64,000 nucleotides of DNA, taken from the NCBI RefSeq assembly GCF_900112415.1, contig NZ_FOLV01000007.1, positions 1 through 64,000 of the forward strand, in the 5' to 3' direction. The stretch comes from Bacillus sp. 491mf (GTDB lineage Bacteria; Bacillota; Bacilli; Bacillales; Bacillaceae_G). The notes below the pieces were generated by a model. The model had not been told where the DNA came from. It did not search any database and worked only from the letters and a program-made list of their open reading frames with translations. Below are positions 28,675 to 37,814 of this stretch, one piece after another. The number at the start of each line of letters is the position of its first letter. Within the stretch, counting starts at the first letter, position 1. Position numbers and translations under genes: made by a program.

Positions 28675-31308
28675 TTGGAAAAGAAAGTTGTTTTAGTTGA
28701 TGGAAATAATATTGCGTATCGCGCTTTCTTTGCGTTGCCGCTTTTAAATAACGATAAAGGGATACATACAAATGCCATTTATGGTTTTACGATGATGCTT
28801 ATGAGAATTTTAGAAGAGGAAAAACCAACACATATGCTTGTTGCGTTTGATGCGGGGAAAACAACGTTTCGTCATAAAACATTTAGCGAATATAAAGGCG
28901 GTCGCCAAAAAACGCCGCCCGAGTTATCAGAGCAGTTTCCCTTCATTCGTGAATTGTTAGATGCATTTCATGTGCCGCGCTATGAATTAGAGAACTACGA
29001 AGCGGATGACATTATGGGAACATTGGCAACAGAAGCGAGTGAACAAGGTATTGAAGTAAAAGTGATTTCAGGAGATAAAGATTTGCTTCAACTTGTTTCA
29101 GACAATACGCGCGTTTGTATTCCACGTAAAGGAATTACGGAAGTAGATGAGTATACGAAAGAAACGTTATTTGAAAAATACAGCTTATCACCAAAACAAA
29201 TTATTGATATGAAAGGACTAATGGGAGATCAATCAGATAATATCCCGGGTGTCCCTGGTGTTGGTGAGAAGACAGCTATTAAATTGTTAACACAATTTGA
29301 AACAGTAGAGGCTGTATATGAAAACTTAGACAAAGTGAGCGGTAAGAAATTAAAAGAGAAGCTGGAAGAGAATAAAGAGCAAGCGCTGATGAGTAAAGAA
29401 TTAGCAACAATTATTACCGATGCACCAGTTACAATTCATGTGGAAGATATTGCTTATAACGGATATGAAAATAGTGATGTAATCCCGATGTTTGAGAACT
29501 TAGGGTTCCATTCTCTCTTAACGAAGTTAGGCGCACCGGTTGCCGAAACACCTGCAGCTGATTTGGATGATATTTCATTTGAAATTGTAGAAGAAGTAAC
29601 GGAGGAAATGTTGCAGCAGGATAGCGCAATCATTGTAGAAGTGCAAGAAGATAATTATCACGAAGCGGATATTCAAGGGTTTGGTATTCAGAACGAAAAT
29701 GGATGTTACTTTGTGCCGGCTGATATTGCTTTATCATCACAAGCTTTTACAGACTGGTTAGCGAATCCAGAAATGAAGAAGTATACATTTGACGCAAAGC
29801 GTGCAATTGTTTCGTTAAAATGGAAAGGCTATGAAATTAAGGGGATCGACTTTGATTTATTAATTGCAGCATATTTACTTGATCCAGCAGAAACAGATAA
29901 AGATTTCCGCGCTGTTGCGAAAATGAAGGATATGCATGCTGTGCAGTCAGATGAAGAAGTGTACGGAAAAGGTGCAAAACGCGCTGTACCAGAGCAGGAA
30001 GTTGTCGCAGAACACGTAGCGCGAAAAGTACATGTGTTATATGACGTACAGCAATCGTTTGCTGAAGAGCTAAAAAATAATGAGCAGTACGAATTATTTA
30101 CTGAACTGGAAATGCCGCTTTGCCGCGTATTAGCTGATATGGAATGTAAGGGCGTTGCAGTTGATACGAATCGTCTCCGCGCTATGGGGGATGAACTGGC
30201 TACGCAGCTTAAGAAAATGGAAGAAGAAATTTATGAGCTGGCAGGAACAGAATTCAATATTAATTCACCGAAGCAGCTTGGTGTTATCTTATTTGAAACG
30301 TTAAACTTACCGGTTATCAAGAAGACAAAAACAGGCTATTCTACATCGGCTGATGTGTTAGAAAAATTAATGGAGCATCATGAAATTATCCCGAAAATTT
30401 TACATTATCGTCAGTTAGGAAAATTAAATTCCACGTACATCGAAGGTTTGTTAAAAGTGGTGTATACAGATTCGTCTAAAATCCATACGCGCTTTAACCA
30501 AGTGTTAACACAAACTGGGCGTTTAAGCTCAACGGAACCTAACTTACAAAACATTCCGATTCGTTTAGAGGAAGGAAGAAAAATACGTCAAGCGTTTATT
30601 CCGTCAGAAACAGATTGGGTGATGTTTGCGGCGGATTATTCTCAAATCGAATTACGTGTATTAGCTCATATTTCTAAAGATCACGGTTTAATTGAAGCGT
30701 TCCAACACGATATGGATATTCACACAAAAACAGCGATGGATGTGTTTGGCGTTGAAAAGGAAGATGTAACCTCTAATATGAGACGTCAAGCGAAAGCGGT
30801 AAACTTCGGGATTGTATACGGAATTAGTGACTATGGTTTATCGCAAAACCTAGGTATTACACGAAAAGCAGCAGCTGAGTTCATTCAAAAGTATTTAGAA
30901 AGTTTTCCGGGAGTTAAAGAGTACATGAGTGATATTGTGCAAGATGCGAAACAAAAAGGCTATGTATCGACATTGCTAAATCGCCGTCGTTATATCCCGG
31001 AAATTACGAGTCGTAATTTTAATGTGCGTGGCTTTGCAGAGCGGACTGCAATGAATACACCTATTCAAGGAAGTGCCGCTGATATTATTAAAAAAGCGAT
31101 GATTATTATGGCGGATCGATTAGAAGAAGAAGGATTACAAGCACGTCTTCTTCTGCAAGTGCACGATGAACTTATTTTTGAAGTGCCGCAAGAAGAGGTA
31201 GAGAAGTTAGAGAAACTTGTACCTGAAGTTATGGAGCATGCGATTGAGCTTACCGTTCCATTGAAGGTTGATTATTCATACGGTCCAACATGGTATGACG
31301 CAAAGTAA
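28675..31308 (+). CDS. polA: DNA polymerase I
   Basis: 877 aa. Fills gaps and removes RNA primers. 5'-nuclease domain (about 1-290) starts EKKVVLVDGNNIAYRAFFAL and has YEADDIMGTLA and SGDKDLLQL. The middle domain (about 300-470) keeps the 3'-5' exonuclease fold but lacks the acidic DxE motif, as in other Bacillus PolI, so no proofreading is expected. Polymerase motifs A (DYSQIELRVLAHIS), B (RRQAKAVNFGIVYG) and C (QVHDELIFEVP). Start is TTG 28675 behind GGGGAGG; a longer frame from ATG 28537 is rejected because it adds 46 unrelated residues. First of polA-mutM. Confidence 0.96.
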   Translation: MEKKVVLVDGNNIAYRAFFALPLLNNDKGIHTNAIYGFTMMLMRILEEEKPTHMLVAFDAGKTTFRHKTFSEYKGGRQKTPPELSEQFPFIRELLDAFHVPRYELENYEADDIMGTLATEASEQGIEVKVISGDKDLLQLVSDNTRVCIPRKGITEVDEYTKETLFEKYSLSPKQIIDMKGLMGDQSDNIPGVPGVGEKTAIKLLTQFETVEAVYENLDKVSGKKLKEKLEENKEQALMSKELATIITDAPVTIHVEDIAYNGYENSDVIPMFENLGFHSLLTKLGAPVAETPAADLDDISFEIVEEVTEEMLQQDSAIIVEVQEDNYHEADIQGFGIQNENGCYFVPADIALSSQAFTDWLANPEMKKYTFDAKRAIVSLKWKGYEIKGIDFDLLIAAYLLDPAETDKDFRAVAKMKDMHAVQSDEEVYGKGAKRAVPEQEVVAEHVARKVHVLYDVQQSFAEELKNNEQYELFTELEMPLCRVLADMECKGVAVDTNRLRAMGDELATQLKKMEEEIYELAGTEFNINSPKQLGVILFETLNLPVIKKTKTGYSTSADVLEKLMEHHEIIPKILHYRQLGKLNSTYIEGLLKVVYTDSSKIHTRFNQVLTQTGRLSSTEPNLQNIPIRLEEGRKIRQAFIPSETDWVMFAADYSQIELRVLAHISKDHGLIEAFQHDMDIHTKTAMDVFGVEKEDVTSNMRRQAKAVNFGIVYGISDYGLSQNLGITRKAAAEFIQKYLESFPGVKEYMSDIVQDAKQKGYVSTLLNRRRYIPEITSRNFNVRGFAERTAMNTPIQGSAADIIKKAMIIMADRLEEEGLQARLLLQVHDELIFEVPQEEVEKLEKLVPEVMEHAIELTVPLKVDYSYGPTWYDAK

Positions 31309-31320
31309 GGAAGTGATAGT

Positions 31321-32151
31321 ATGCCAGAATTACCAGAGGTTGAAAATGTCAGGCGAACGCTAGAACAGCTCGTTAACGGAAAGACGATTGAAGAAGTGAT
31401 TGTAACATATCCGAAATTGGTGAAAGAACCAGATGACGCCGAACTTTTCAAAGAGATGCTGCGCGGCGAAACGATTGAAGAGGTCAGACGCCGCGGCAAG
31501 TTTCTTCTTATATATGTAACCCGTTATGTCATTGTGTCTCATTTGCGAATGGAAGGGAAGTATATGCTTAGCGATAGTGATGATCCAGTTGATAAGCATA
31601 CACATGTCCGCTTTCGTTTTACAGATGAAACGGAACTTCGTTACAAAGATGTACGGAAATTCGGTACGATGCACCTATTCAAAAAGGGTACGGAGTTTAC
31701 AGCTATGCCGCTTGCTGATTTAGGGCCTGAGCCTTTTTCAACTGAGTTAACACCAGCGTATTTACAAGAAAAATTGCAAAAAACGGCTCGGAAAGTAAAA
31801 GTTGCTTTGCTCGATCAACGTATTTTAGTCGGCCTCGGTAATATATATGTAGACGAAGTGTTATTTCGTTCGCGTATTCATCCAGAGCGAGAAGCGTCTT
31901 CTTTAACAGATAAAGAATTTGAAACGTTGTATGAAGAAATTGTGGCTACGTTAACTGAAGCAGTAGAGCGCGGTGGAAGTACGATTCGTACGTATGTGAA
32001 TTCACAAGGAAAGATCGGTTCATTTCAAGAGCGTCTTTACGTATATGGGAGAAAAGGTGAGCCGTGTGTAACATGCGGCACTTTACTGGAAAAAACAGTT
32101 GTTGGCGGACGTGGTACACATTATTGTCCGGCTTGCCAGCCGAAAAGTTAA
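31321..32151 (+). CDS. mutM: formamidopyrimidine-DNA glycosylase (Fpg/MutM)
   Basis: 276 aa. Excises 8-oxoguanine and formamidopyrimidines with beta/delta lyase activity. The catalytic N-terminus PELPEVENVRRTL has the Pro nucleophile after Met removal and the Glu. H2TH region GLGNIYVDEVLFRSRIHPE, and a C-terminal zinc finger with C-x2-C (CVTCG) and C-x2-C (CPAC). It follows polA by 12 nt, a repair pair. Confidence 0.96.
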   Translation: MPELPEVENVRRTLEQLVNGKTIEEVIVTYPKLVKEPDDAELFKEMLRGETIEEVRRRGKFLLIYVTRYVIVSHLRMEGKYMLSDSDDPVDKHTHVRFRFTDETELRYKDVRKFGTMHLFKKGTEFTAMPLADLGPEPFSTELTPAYLQEKLQKTARKVKVALLDQRILVGLGNIYVDEVLFRSRIHPEREASSLTDKEFETLYEEIVATLTEAVERGGSTIRTYVNSQGKIGSFQERLYVYGRKGEPCVTCGTLLEKTVVGGRGTHYCPACQPKS

Positions 32152-32273
32152 ACAACTGAAGCAGTTGTAAAAAATATTTACTTACGGCAGCATCATTATA
32201 TTTTTCACAATAACATCGGATAGGCTTCTGTCATATATATAAGCAAAGCTATGTATAGGGAAGGAGCTTATCG

Positions 32274-32906
32274 ATGTATCATTATTTCTCTCTTATTTTA
32301 TTAGCTTTTACGTTAAGTTTAGATAGCTGTAGTGTAGGGCTCACGTACGGGCTTCGGAATGTTCGGATTCCACTGAAGTCAATTATCGTAATTGGGATTT
32401 GTTCAGCTGTTGTGATGATACTCTCAATGGGAATCGGACATATGATTGCTCAAATTTTTTCACCGGTGCTAGCGAAAAGAATTGGCGGATTCGTTCTTGT
32501 CGTAATCGGTGCGTGGGTGTTGTATCAATTTTTTCAAAGTGATAAAAAAGAGGATGCGTTGCAAGAAGAAAAAGTATGGAACTTAGAAATTGCGTCTCTT
32601 GGTCTTGTCATTCAAATTTTACGAAAACCGACTGTTGCTGATTTTGATAAGTCTGGGGTCATTTCTGGAGTAGAAGCGCTTCTCCTTGGTATGGCACTTT
32701 CGTTAGATTCATTTGGAGCTGGGATTGGGGCATCTTTACTTGGATATTCTCCGTTCATGATGGCGGGATTGGTTGCAGTAATGAGCTCGCTATTTTTATT
32801 CTGCGGAATGAAAGTAGGGACAATATTATCAAATATGCGATGGTTACAAAAATTCACGTTTTTACCAGGTGTATTACTTATTATTATTGGAATTTGGAAA
32901 ATGTAA
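32274..32906 (+). CDS. ytaF: sporulation membrane protein YtaF (MntP-like)
   Basis: 210 aa, six membrane segments in two homologous halves. Each half carries the MntP-like acidic signature: FTLSLDSCSVGLTYGLRN near 15 and MALSLDSFGAGIGASLLG near 145. MntP relatives export manganese; YtaF is its sporulation-associated branch, and cation transport is inference. ATG behind AGGGAAGGAG. Confidence 0.88.
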   Translation: MYHYFSLILLAFTLSLDSCSVGLTYGLRNVRIPLKSIIVIGICSAVVMILSMGIGHMIAQIFSPVLAKRIGGFVLVVIGAWVLYQFFQSDKKEDALQEEKVWNLEIASLGLVIQILRKPTVADFDKSGVISGVEALLLGMALSLDSFGAGIGASLLGYSPFMMAGLVAVMSSLFLFCGMKVGTILSNMRWLQKFTFLPGVLLIIIGIWKM

Positions 32907-32937
32907 GAGACGTGAAACAATTGTTTCACGTCTCTTA
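32904..32937. terminator. 34-bp perfect palindrome at ytaF end
   Basis: Arm TAAGAGACGTGAAACAA repeated inverted with no spacer, starting at the ytaF stop codon. As RNA it folds into a 15-16 bp hairpin, but only TTATTA follows, so termination may be weak or bidirectional. It lies 18 nt before coaE. Confidence 0.7.
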
Positions 32938-32954
32938 TTATAAGGGGGATTATG

Positions 32955-33557
32955 ATGACAGTTGTAATTGGATTAACAGGCGGCATTGCCAGTGGGAAAA
33001 GTACAGTATCAAAAATGTTTCAAGGTTTTCACATCCAAGTCATTGATGCAGATATTATTGCAAGAGAAGTTGTGGAGCCTGGTAAGGAAGCGTATAACGA
33101 AATTGTAAAAGCGTTCGGAAAAGAAGTGCTTGAGGAAAACGGGGAGTTAAATCGCCCGAAACTTGGCAGCATTGTATTCCATAATGAAGAAAAACGCTTG
33201 CTGTTAAATAATATTGTGCACCCAGCTGTACGAAAGGAAATGAATGCGCAAAAGGATAGATACATAAGAGAAAATACGCAAGCGGTTGTGCTCGATATTC
33301 CGCTTTTATTTGAGAGTAAATTAACAAGTCTTGTCGATCAAATTTTACTTGTTTATGTGGACAATGAAACGCAGATTACAAGGTTGATGGAACGTAATCT
33401 TTTTACAGAAGAAGAGGCGAAAGCACGAATTGCTTCGCAAATGCCATTGCAAGAGAAAATAGCATTAGCAGATAAAGTGATTAATAATAATGGCACAATC
33501 GAAGAAACGAAAGCACAATTAAGCAACATTTTAAAGGAATGGAACATTATTAAATAA
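32955..33557 (+). CDS. coaE: dephospho-CoA kinase
   Basis: 200 aa. Last step of coenzyme A synthesis. P-loop [14 protein letters not shown] at the N-terminus, [13 protein letters not shown] (substrate Asp) and the lid HPAVRKEM region. Of two adjacent ATGs (32952, 32955), the second has 6-nt spacing from AAGGGGG and gives the family start [10 protein letters not shown]. Lies in the polA-mutM-ytaF-coaE cluster conserved with B. subtilis. Confidence 0.94.
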   Translation: MTVVIGLTGGIASGKSTVSKMFQGFHIQVIDADIIAREVVEPGKEAYNEIVKAFGKEVLEENGELNRPKLGSIVFHNEEKRLLLNNIVHPAVRKEMNAQKDRYIRENTQAVVLDIPLLFESKLTSLVDQILLVYVDNETQITRLMERNLFTEEEAKARIASQMPLQEKIALADKVINNNGTIEETKAQLSNILKEWNIIK

Positions 33558-33585
33558 AAAAATTGAAAAATGATGAAATTGTTTA

Positions 33586-33647
33586 GTGACATATCCGCTT
33601 TTTGTGTTATACTATTATTGGGATTTGAGAGAAATAGTATAACGCAA
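33586..33647 (+). promoter_or_regulatory. gapB promoter with CcpN-type operators
   Basis: Promoter GTGACA (33586-33591), 16-nt spacer, TATACT (33608-33613). The -10 lies in TGTGTTATACT (33603-33613), which fits the CcpN consensus TRTGHYATAYW exactly. A 15-bp inverted repeat, TTGTGTTATACTATT (33602-33616) and AATAGTATAACGCAA (33633-33647), contains a second, inverted box with one mismatch. Confidence 0.75.
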
Positions 33648-33666
33648 TCAAGGGGGATAACATATT

Positions 33667-34695
33667 ATGATTCGTGTGGCAATTAATGGATTTGGACGTA
33701 TTGGGAGAATGGTGTTTCGTCAGGCAGTAAAAGAAAGCGCATTCGAAATTGTAGCGATTAATGCGAGCTATCCATCTGAAACGTTAGCACATTTAATTAA
33801 ATATGACACAGTTCACGGTAAATTCGATGGTACAGTAGAAGCGTTTGAAGATCATTTATTAGTAGATGGTAAAATGATTCGCCTTTTAAACAACCGCGAT
33901 CCAAAAGAATTGCCTTGGAAAGAATTAGAAGTAGACGTTGTAATTGAAGCGACGGGTAAATTTAATTCTAAAGAAAAAGCAAGTCTTCACGTAGAAGCTG
34001 GTGCGAAAAACGTTATTTTAACTGCACCAGGAAAAGATGAAGATGTAACAATTGTTGTTGGTGTGAACGACGAACAACTTGATATTACAAAACATATCGT
34101 TATTTCAAATGCATCTTGCACAACAAACTGTTTAGCGCCTGTTGTAAAGGTGTTAGATGAGCAGTTTGGAATTGAAAACGGTTTAATGACAACAGTTCAT
34201 GCATACACAAATGACCAAAAAAATATTGATAATCCACATAAAGATTTACGCAGAGCGCGCGCATGCGGCCAGTCTATCATTCCAACGACGACAGGTGCTG
34301 CGAAAGCGTTAGCGAAAGTTCTTCCACATTTAAATGGGAAACTTCATGGCATGGCACTTCGCGTTCCGACACCAAATGTATCTCTTGTTGACTTAGTTGT
34401 AGATGTAAAACGCGACGTAACAGTGGAAGAGATTAATGAAGCATTTATGAATGTTGCTAGCGGTGCATTAAAAGGAATTGTCGCATTTAGCGATGAACCG
34501 CTTGTTTCTATAGACTTTAACACAAATACGCATTCTGCAATCATTGATGGTTTATCTACAATGGTAATGGGCGAGCGAAAAGTAAAAGTACTTGCTTGGT
34601 ACGATAACGAATGGGGTTATTCTCGTCGTGTTGTAGACCTTGTAAAGCTTGTTGTAGATCAATTCGCGAAACAAGAAAACGTACAACATATTTAA
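33667..34695 (+). CDS. gapB: glyceraldehyde-3-phosphate dehydrogenase, gluconeogenic GapB
   Basis: 342 aa. Catalytic Cys151 in SNASCTTNCLAP and the His region near HAYTNDQ. The second strand ends INAS rather than the Asp of NAD-specific glycolytic enzymes, in line with NADP use and the anabolic role of GapB. It sits next to speD as in B. subtilis. Regulation by a CcpN operator over its promoter fits repression during glycolysis. ATG behind AAGGGGGATAAC. Confidence 0.95.
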   Translation: MIRVAINGFGRIGRMVFRQAVKESAFEIVAINASYPSETLAHLIKYDTVHGKFDGTVEAFEDHLLVDGKMIRLLNNRDPKELPWKELEVDVVIEATGKFNSKEKASLHVEAGAKNVILTAPGKDEDVTIVVGVNDEQLDITKHIVISNASCTTNCLAPVVKVLDEQFGIENGLMTTVHAYTNDQKNIDNPHKDLRRARACGQSIIPTTTGAAKALAKVLPHLNGKLHGMALRVPTPNVSLVDLVVDVKRDVTVEEINEAFMNVASGALKGIVAFSDEPLVSIDFNTNTHSAIIDGLSTMVMGERKVKVLAWYDNEWGYSRRVVDLVKLVVDQFAKQENVQHI

Positions 34696-34703
34696 TAGAT
34701 GAG

Positions 34704-34733
34704 AAAAGGGCAGGCGTTAGCCTGTCCTTTTTT
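34704..34733 (+). terminator. terminator of gapB
   Basis: Stem AAGGGCAGGC / GCCTGTCCTT with loop GTTA, then TTTTTTG. Confidence 0.88.
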
Positions 34734-34867
34734 GTAATAGAAAAATATTACATATTTTTTCTGTGTAAATCACCTAGAACAGCTATGATTACTGTGGTTT
34801 TGAGTCTTTTCTCTTTTTGGAGGAAAATAAAAGAAAAAGTATCATCTGAAAAAATAAAAAACTGATG

Positions 34868-34896
34868 TTGCAAAATGAAAATAAACAAAGTATACT
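34868..34896 (+). promoter_or_regulatory. SigA promoter of speD
   Basis: TTGCAA (34868-34873), 17-nt spacer, TATACT (34891-34896). Predicts a leader of about 150 nt. Confidence 0.8.
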
Positions 34897-34902
34897 AACA
34901 TT

Positions 34903-35052
34903 CGTAAACTTAAGAGCTGAGGTACGTAGTCACTACTTAAAGGGTTAGGACCTCTCTGGACTAACTTTCCCCCGTGGTAGTGGAGCAAACCAAATTGCAA
35001 ATTAGTTTTCAATTCGAACAGTTAAATTAAATCAATGAGGGGGAACTGTAGA
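34903..35052 (+). ncRNA. structured speD leader, unassigned
   Basis: A compact fold is visible: outer stem CACTAC (34931-34936) / GTAGTG (34977-34982) around an inner stem AAGGGTTAG (34940-34948) / CTAACTTT (34961-34968), with a conserved-looking GACCTCTCTGGA loop. It lies 70 nt before an S-adenosylmethionine decarboxylase gene. I do not recognise the class; no terminator-like hairpin follows, so control of translation would be more likely than termination. Confidence 0.5.
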
Positions 35053-35445
35053 ATGGATACTATGGATACTATGGGTCGTCACGTAATTGCGGAACTTTGG
35101 GATTGCGATTTCGACAAGCTTAATGATATGCCTTATATTGAAAGGTTATTTGTGGATGCAGCACTTCGAGCAGGCGCTGAAGTACGTGAGGTTGCTTTCC
35201 ACAAATTTGCACCACAAGGTGTAAGTGGAGTTGTAATTATTTCTGAGTCTCACTTAACAATTCACAGCTTTCCGGAGCATGGTTATGCAAGTATTGATGT
35301 TTATACTTGTGGGGATCGCATTGATCCAAATGTTGCTGCGGAGTACATCGCTGAAGGTTTAGGAGCAAAAACGAGAGAAAGTATTGAACTTCCTCGCGGT
35401 ACAGGTAGCTTCGAAATTAAGCAAAGAGAAACAAAAGCTCTTTAA
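35053..35445 (+). CDS. speD: S-adenosylmethionine decarboxylase proenzyme
   Basis: 130 aa. Makes decarboxylated SAM, the aminopropyl donor for spermidine. It is a class 1B enzyme that cleaves itself between Glu65 and Ser66 ([15 protein letters not shown]) to create the pyruvoyl group; His71 and Cys86 are the other conserved catalytic residues. Three in-frame ATGs arise from a tandem ATGGATACT repeat. I choose 35053, best spaced from GAGGGGGAA; an earlier ATG at 35035 overlaps that ribosome site. Confidence 0.95.
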   Translation: MDTMDTMGRHVIAELWDCDFDKLNDMPYIERLFVDAALRAGAEVREVAFHKFAPQGVSGVVIISESHLTIHSFPEHGYASIDVYTCGDRIDPNVAAEYIAEGLGAKTRESIELPRGTGSFEIKQRETKAL

Positions 35446-35471
35446 AAAAGAAGATAATTGATTTAAAATGT

Positions 35472-35500
35472 AAAGAGGTGTATAATGCACCTCTTTTTAG
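35472..35500 (+). terminator. terminator of speD
   Basis: Stem AAAGAGGTG / CACCTCTTT followed by TTTAG. Confidence 0.85.
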
Positions 35501-35560
35501 TTTATATTGTGTTATCACCTATCTATATAAATACAACTTGAAACAACGACGTAAAAAACC

Positions 35561-35693
35561 CTTTCTTTTTAGATGGACGAGAGCATCTGGCTATGCATAG
35601 AAGCGGCCTTTGCCTTCTTCTGCCACATGCCAGGTTTTAAACAAAAGGAGCAGGCCAGTAGCGGGCATGTTGTATTCTGCATAGCAGTAATCT
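35561..35693 (+). repeat. repeat family 2, copy c
   Basis: Starts CTTTCTTTTTAGATGGACGA and ends GCATAGCAGTAATCT. It carries all the shared blocks (CTGGCTATGCATAGAAGCGG, GTTTTAAACAAAAGGAGCA, GGGCATGTTGTATTCTGCA). It accounts for most of the 409-bp gap between speD and nrdR; the rest is AT-rich with no visible gene. One frame is open through it (from 35573), as in copy a. Confidence 0.75.
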
Positions 35694-35854
35694 CTGTGTT
35701 GAAAAATCAAGTTGGATTTATATATTATAATAAGAAGAAATTTGTTTATACATAAGTGCATGTAATTGAGTGTTTATAATATTGAAGAGAAAATTATTGT
35801 TTAAAATGTTTTAGTTTTGTTAAGATAAAATTAAATTGTAAAGGAGTGAATGGA

Positions 35855-36316
35855 TTGCGTTGTCCATCCTGTTTTCACAATGGTACGAAAGTATTGGATT
35901 CACGTCCAGTTGACGAAGGACGATCAATTCGCAGAAGAAGAGAGTGCGAAAGTTGTTTCAGTCGCTTTACCACATTTGAACGTGTCGAAGAGCCACCGCT
36001 CATTGTTGTAAAGAAAGAAGGGACGCGAGAAGAATTTAACAAAGAGAAAATTTTGCGTGGTTTAATTAAAGCGTGTGAAAAGCGACCTGTAACGTTAAAA
36101 CAATTAGAAGAAATCACACAACATGTAGAACGGGAATTACGTAACTTAGGAATGTCAGAAGTACAAAGCGATATGATTGGTGAAATGGTCATGGAAGCGC
36201 TTCGTGATATTGATGATGTTGCATATGTACGTTTTGCATCTGTTTACCGACAATTTAAAGATTTGAACGTATTTATTGAAGAGTTGAAAGATATTCTTCA
36301 AAAAGAACGAAAATAA
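35855..36316 (+). CDS. nrdR: transcriptional repressor NrdR
   Basis: 153 aa. Represses ribonucleotide reductase genes in response to dATP/ATP. N-terminal zinc ribbon with CPSC (residues 3-6) and CESCFSRF near 31, then an ATP-cone domain starting [23 protein letters not shown] 35855 (MRCPSC) is chosen: it is spaced 6 nt from AAGGAGTG, while GTG 35846 lies inside that ribosome site. Next to dnaB-dnaI as in B. subtilis. Confidence 0.95.
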   Translation: MRCPSCFHNGTKVLDSRPVDEGRSIRRRRECESCFSRFTTFERVEEPPLIVVKKEGTREEFNKEKILRGLIKACEKRPVTLKQLEEITQHVERELRNLGMSEVQSDMIGEMVMEALRDIDDVAYVRFASVYRQFKDLNVFIEELKDILQKERK

Positions 36317-36350
36317 AAGAGCTAGAAGCGTAAGCTATTAGCTCTTTTTT
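36315..36350 (+). terminator. terminator of nrdR
   Basis: Stem AAAGAGCTAGAAGC / GCTATTAGCTCTTT with small mismatches, then T run. Confidence 0.75.
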
Positions 36351-36396
36351 CACTCATAATGATAATAAGAATGGATGACAGAAAGGATTTGCAAGG

Positions 36397-37785
36397 ATGG
36401 AAAGACAGTCATGGATGGAACTGTTGCCAATTGACCGTTATAAAGTAAGTGCAAGAGGGCTGCTCAGCAACTATGATCGTAAAGTGCTGACAATGTTATA
36501 TCAGCCACTTATTGGCAGTAAAGCTTTTAGTCTATATATGACATTATGGGGCGAGTTAGAGCAGGACCGTTTATTTGGAAGAGAAAATACACACCATTCT
36601 ATTATGGTAACAATGCAAATGCAGCTCCCAGAGATTTATGAAGAACGTCTAAAGCTAGAGGCGATTGGACTTTTAAATGTGTATGTGAAAAGAGAAAAAG
36701 ATATTCGCATGTTTATTTATGAGTTACAGCCACCACTTATGCCAAAGCAATTTTTTGATGATATTGTATTAAGTATTTTCTTATATAACCGCTTAAGTAA
36801 GTCGAAATATAATCAAGTGAAGCAATATTTCTTAGAAGAAGAATTTGACTTTTCTTCATATGAAAATGCAACACGATCTTTTAATGATGTGTTTGGTTCT
36901 TTTAATCCAGGACAAGTTGAGCATGCCAAGGAAGAACTTATTATACCAAATGCAACTGTGATGCCGAGCAGGGCGGAGGGGAATGCGCCTCAAATTTGGA
37001 ATGATTTCTTTGATTTTTCTTTATTTGTAGAAGGATTATCAGCGCTTGTGCCGCGTAAAGCAATCACGGATCAGATGCGTGAATGTGTGATTATATTAGC
37101 TTACGTATACGGCATTGATCCGTTATCCATGCAAAATATTGTTCTTGGTGCTGTTACGGAGCATAATACAATTGATATGGAACGATTGCGAAAAGGTGCA
37201 CGTGATTGGTACCAATTTGAGAATGGACAGGCACTTCCTAAGTTTAGTGAGCGGACGCAGCCATTGCATGCGCGGACGATGAAGGAGAAAGAACCGACAA
37301 CACAAGAAGAGATGCTGATTAAACAGTTAGAGGAAATTTCACCAAGAGAGTTATTAAAAGAAATTTCAGGCGGGGCTGAGCCGACGAAGGCTGATTTGCA
37401 AATTATTGAAGATGTGATGTTGAATCAGAAGTTAACACCAGGTGTTGTCAATGTCCTTATTTATTATGTCATGCTTCGTTCGGATATGAAGTTAGCGAAA
37501 TCGTATGTAGAGAAAATTGCCGGACACTGGGCCCGTAAAAAAATTACAACCGTAACGGAAGCGATGGGGCTTGCGAAAGAGGAAAATCGTCAATATCAAG
37601 AATGGGCAGAAACAAAGAAAAAAGGAAAGACAACGAAGAAAACGGTTCGTAAAGAACTTGTACCAGACTGGTTAAAGGAACAAACAGAAGATAGCGAGCC
37701 ATCACATCGTAGTGAAGAGCAGGGAAAACTAGAAGAAGAGCGTAAAAAGTTAGAGGAAGAGCTGAAAAAATATAAGAGAAACTAA
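36397..37785 (+). CDS. dnaB: replication initiation/membrane attachment protein DnaB
   Basis: 462 aa. In Bacillus this DnaB helps DnaI load the replicative helicase (DnaC) at the origin and in restart; it is not the E. coli DnaB helicase. The sequence contains DnaD-like regions (about 1-300 and a second near 325-420), followed by a highly charged C-terminal tail (EEQGKLEEERKKLEEELKKY). ATG behind GAAAGGA. dnaI follows after 29 nt. Confidence 0.94.
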   Translation: MERQSWMELLPIDRYKVSARGLLSNYDRKVLTMLYQPLIGSKAFSLYMTLWGELEQDRLFGRENTHHSIMVTMQMQLPEIYEERLKLEAIGLLNVYVKREKDIRMFIYELQPPLMPKQFFDDIVLSIFLYNRLSKSKYNQVKQYFLEEEFDFSSYENATRSFNDVFGSFNPGQVEHAKEELIIPNATVMPSRAEGNAPQIWNDFFDFSLFVEGLSALVPRKAITDQMRECVIILAYVYGIDPLSMQNIVLGAVTEHNTIDMERLRKGARDWYQFENGQALPKFSERTQPLHARTMKEKEPTTQEEMLIKQLEEISPRELLKEISGGAEPTKADLQIIEDVMLNQKLTPGVVNVLIYYVMLRSDMKLAKSYVEKIAGHWARKKITTVTEAMGLAKEENRQYQEWAETKKKGKTTKKTVRKELVPDWLKEQTEDSEPSHRSEEQGKLEEERKKLEEELKKYKRN

Positions 37786-37814
37786 CAAAGACGAGCTCCT
37801 TTTGAGGTGAAGAA

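Noticed and set aside
35573-35755. 60-aa ORF between speD and nrdR
   Set aside because: It is the open frame of family-2 repeat copy c without a convincing ribosome site; treated as repeat, noted in findings.
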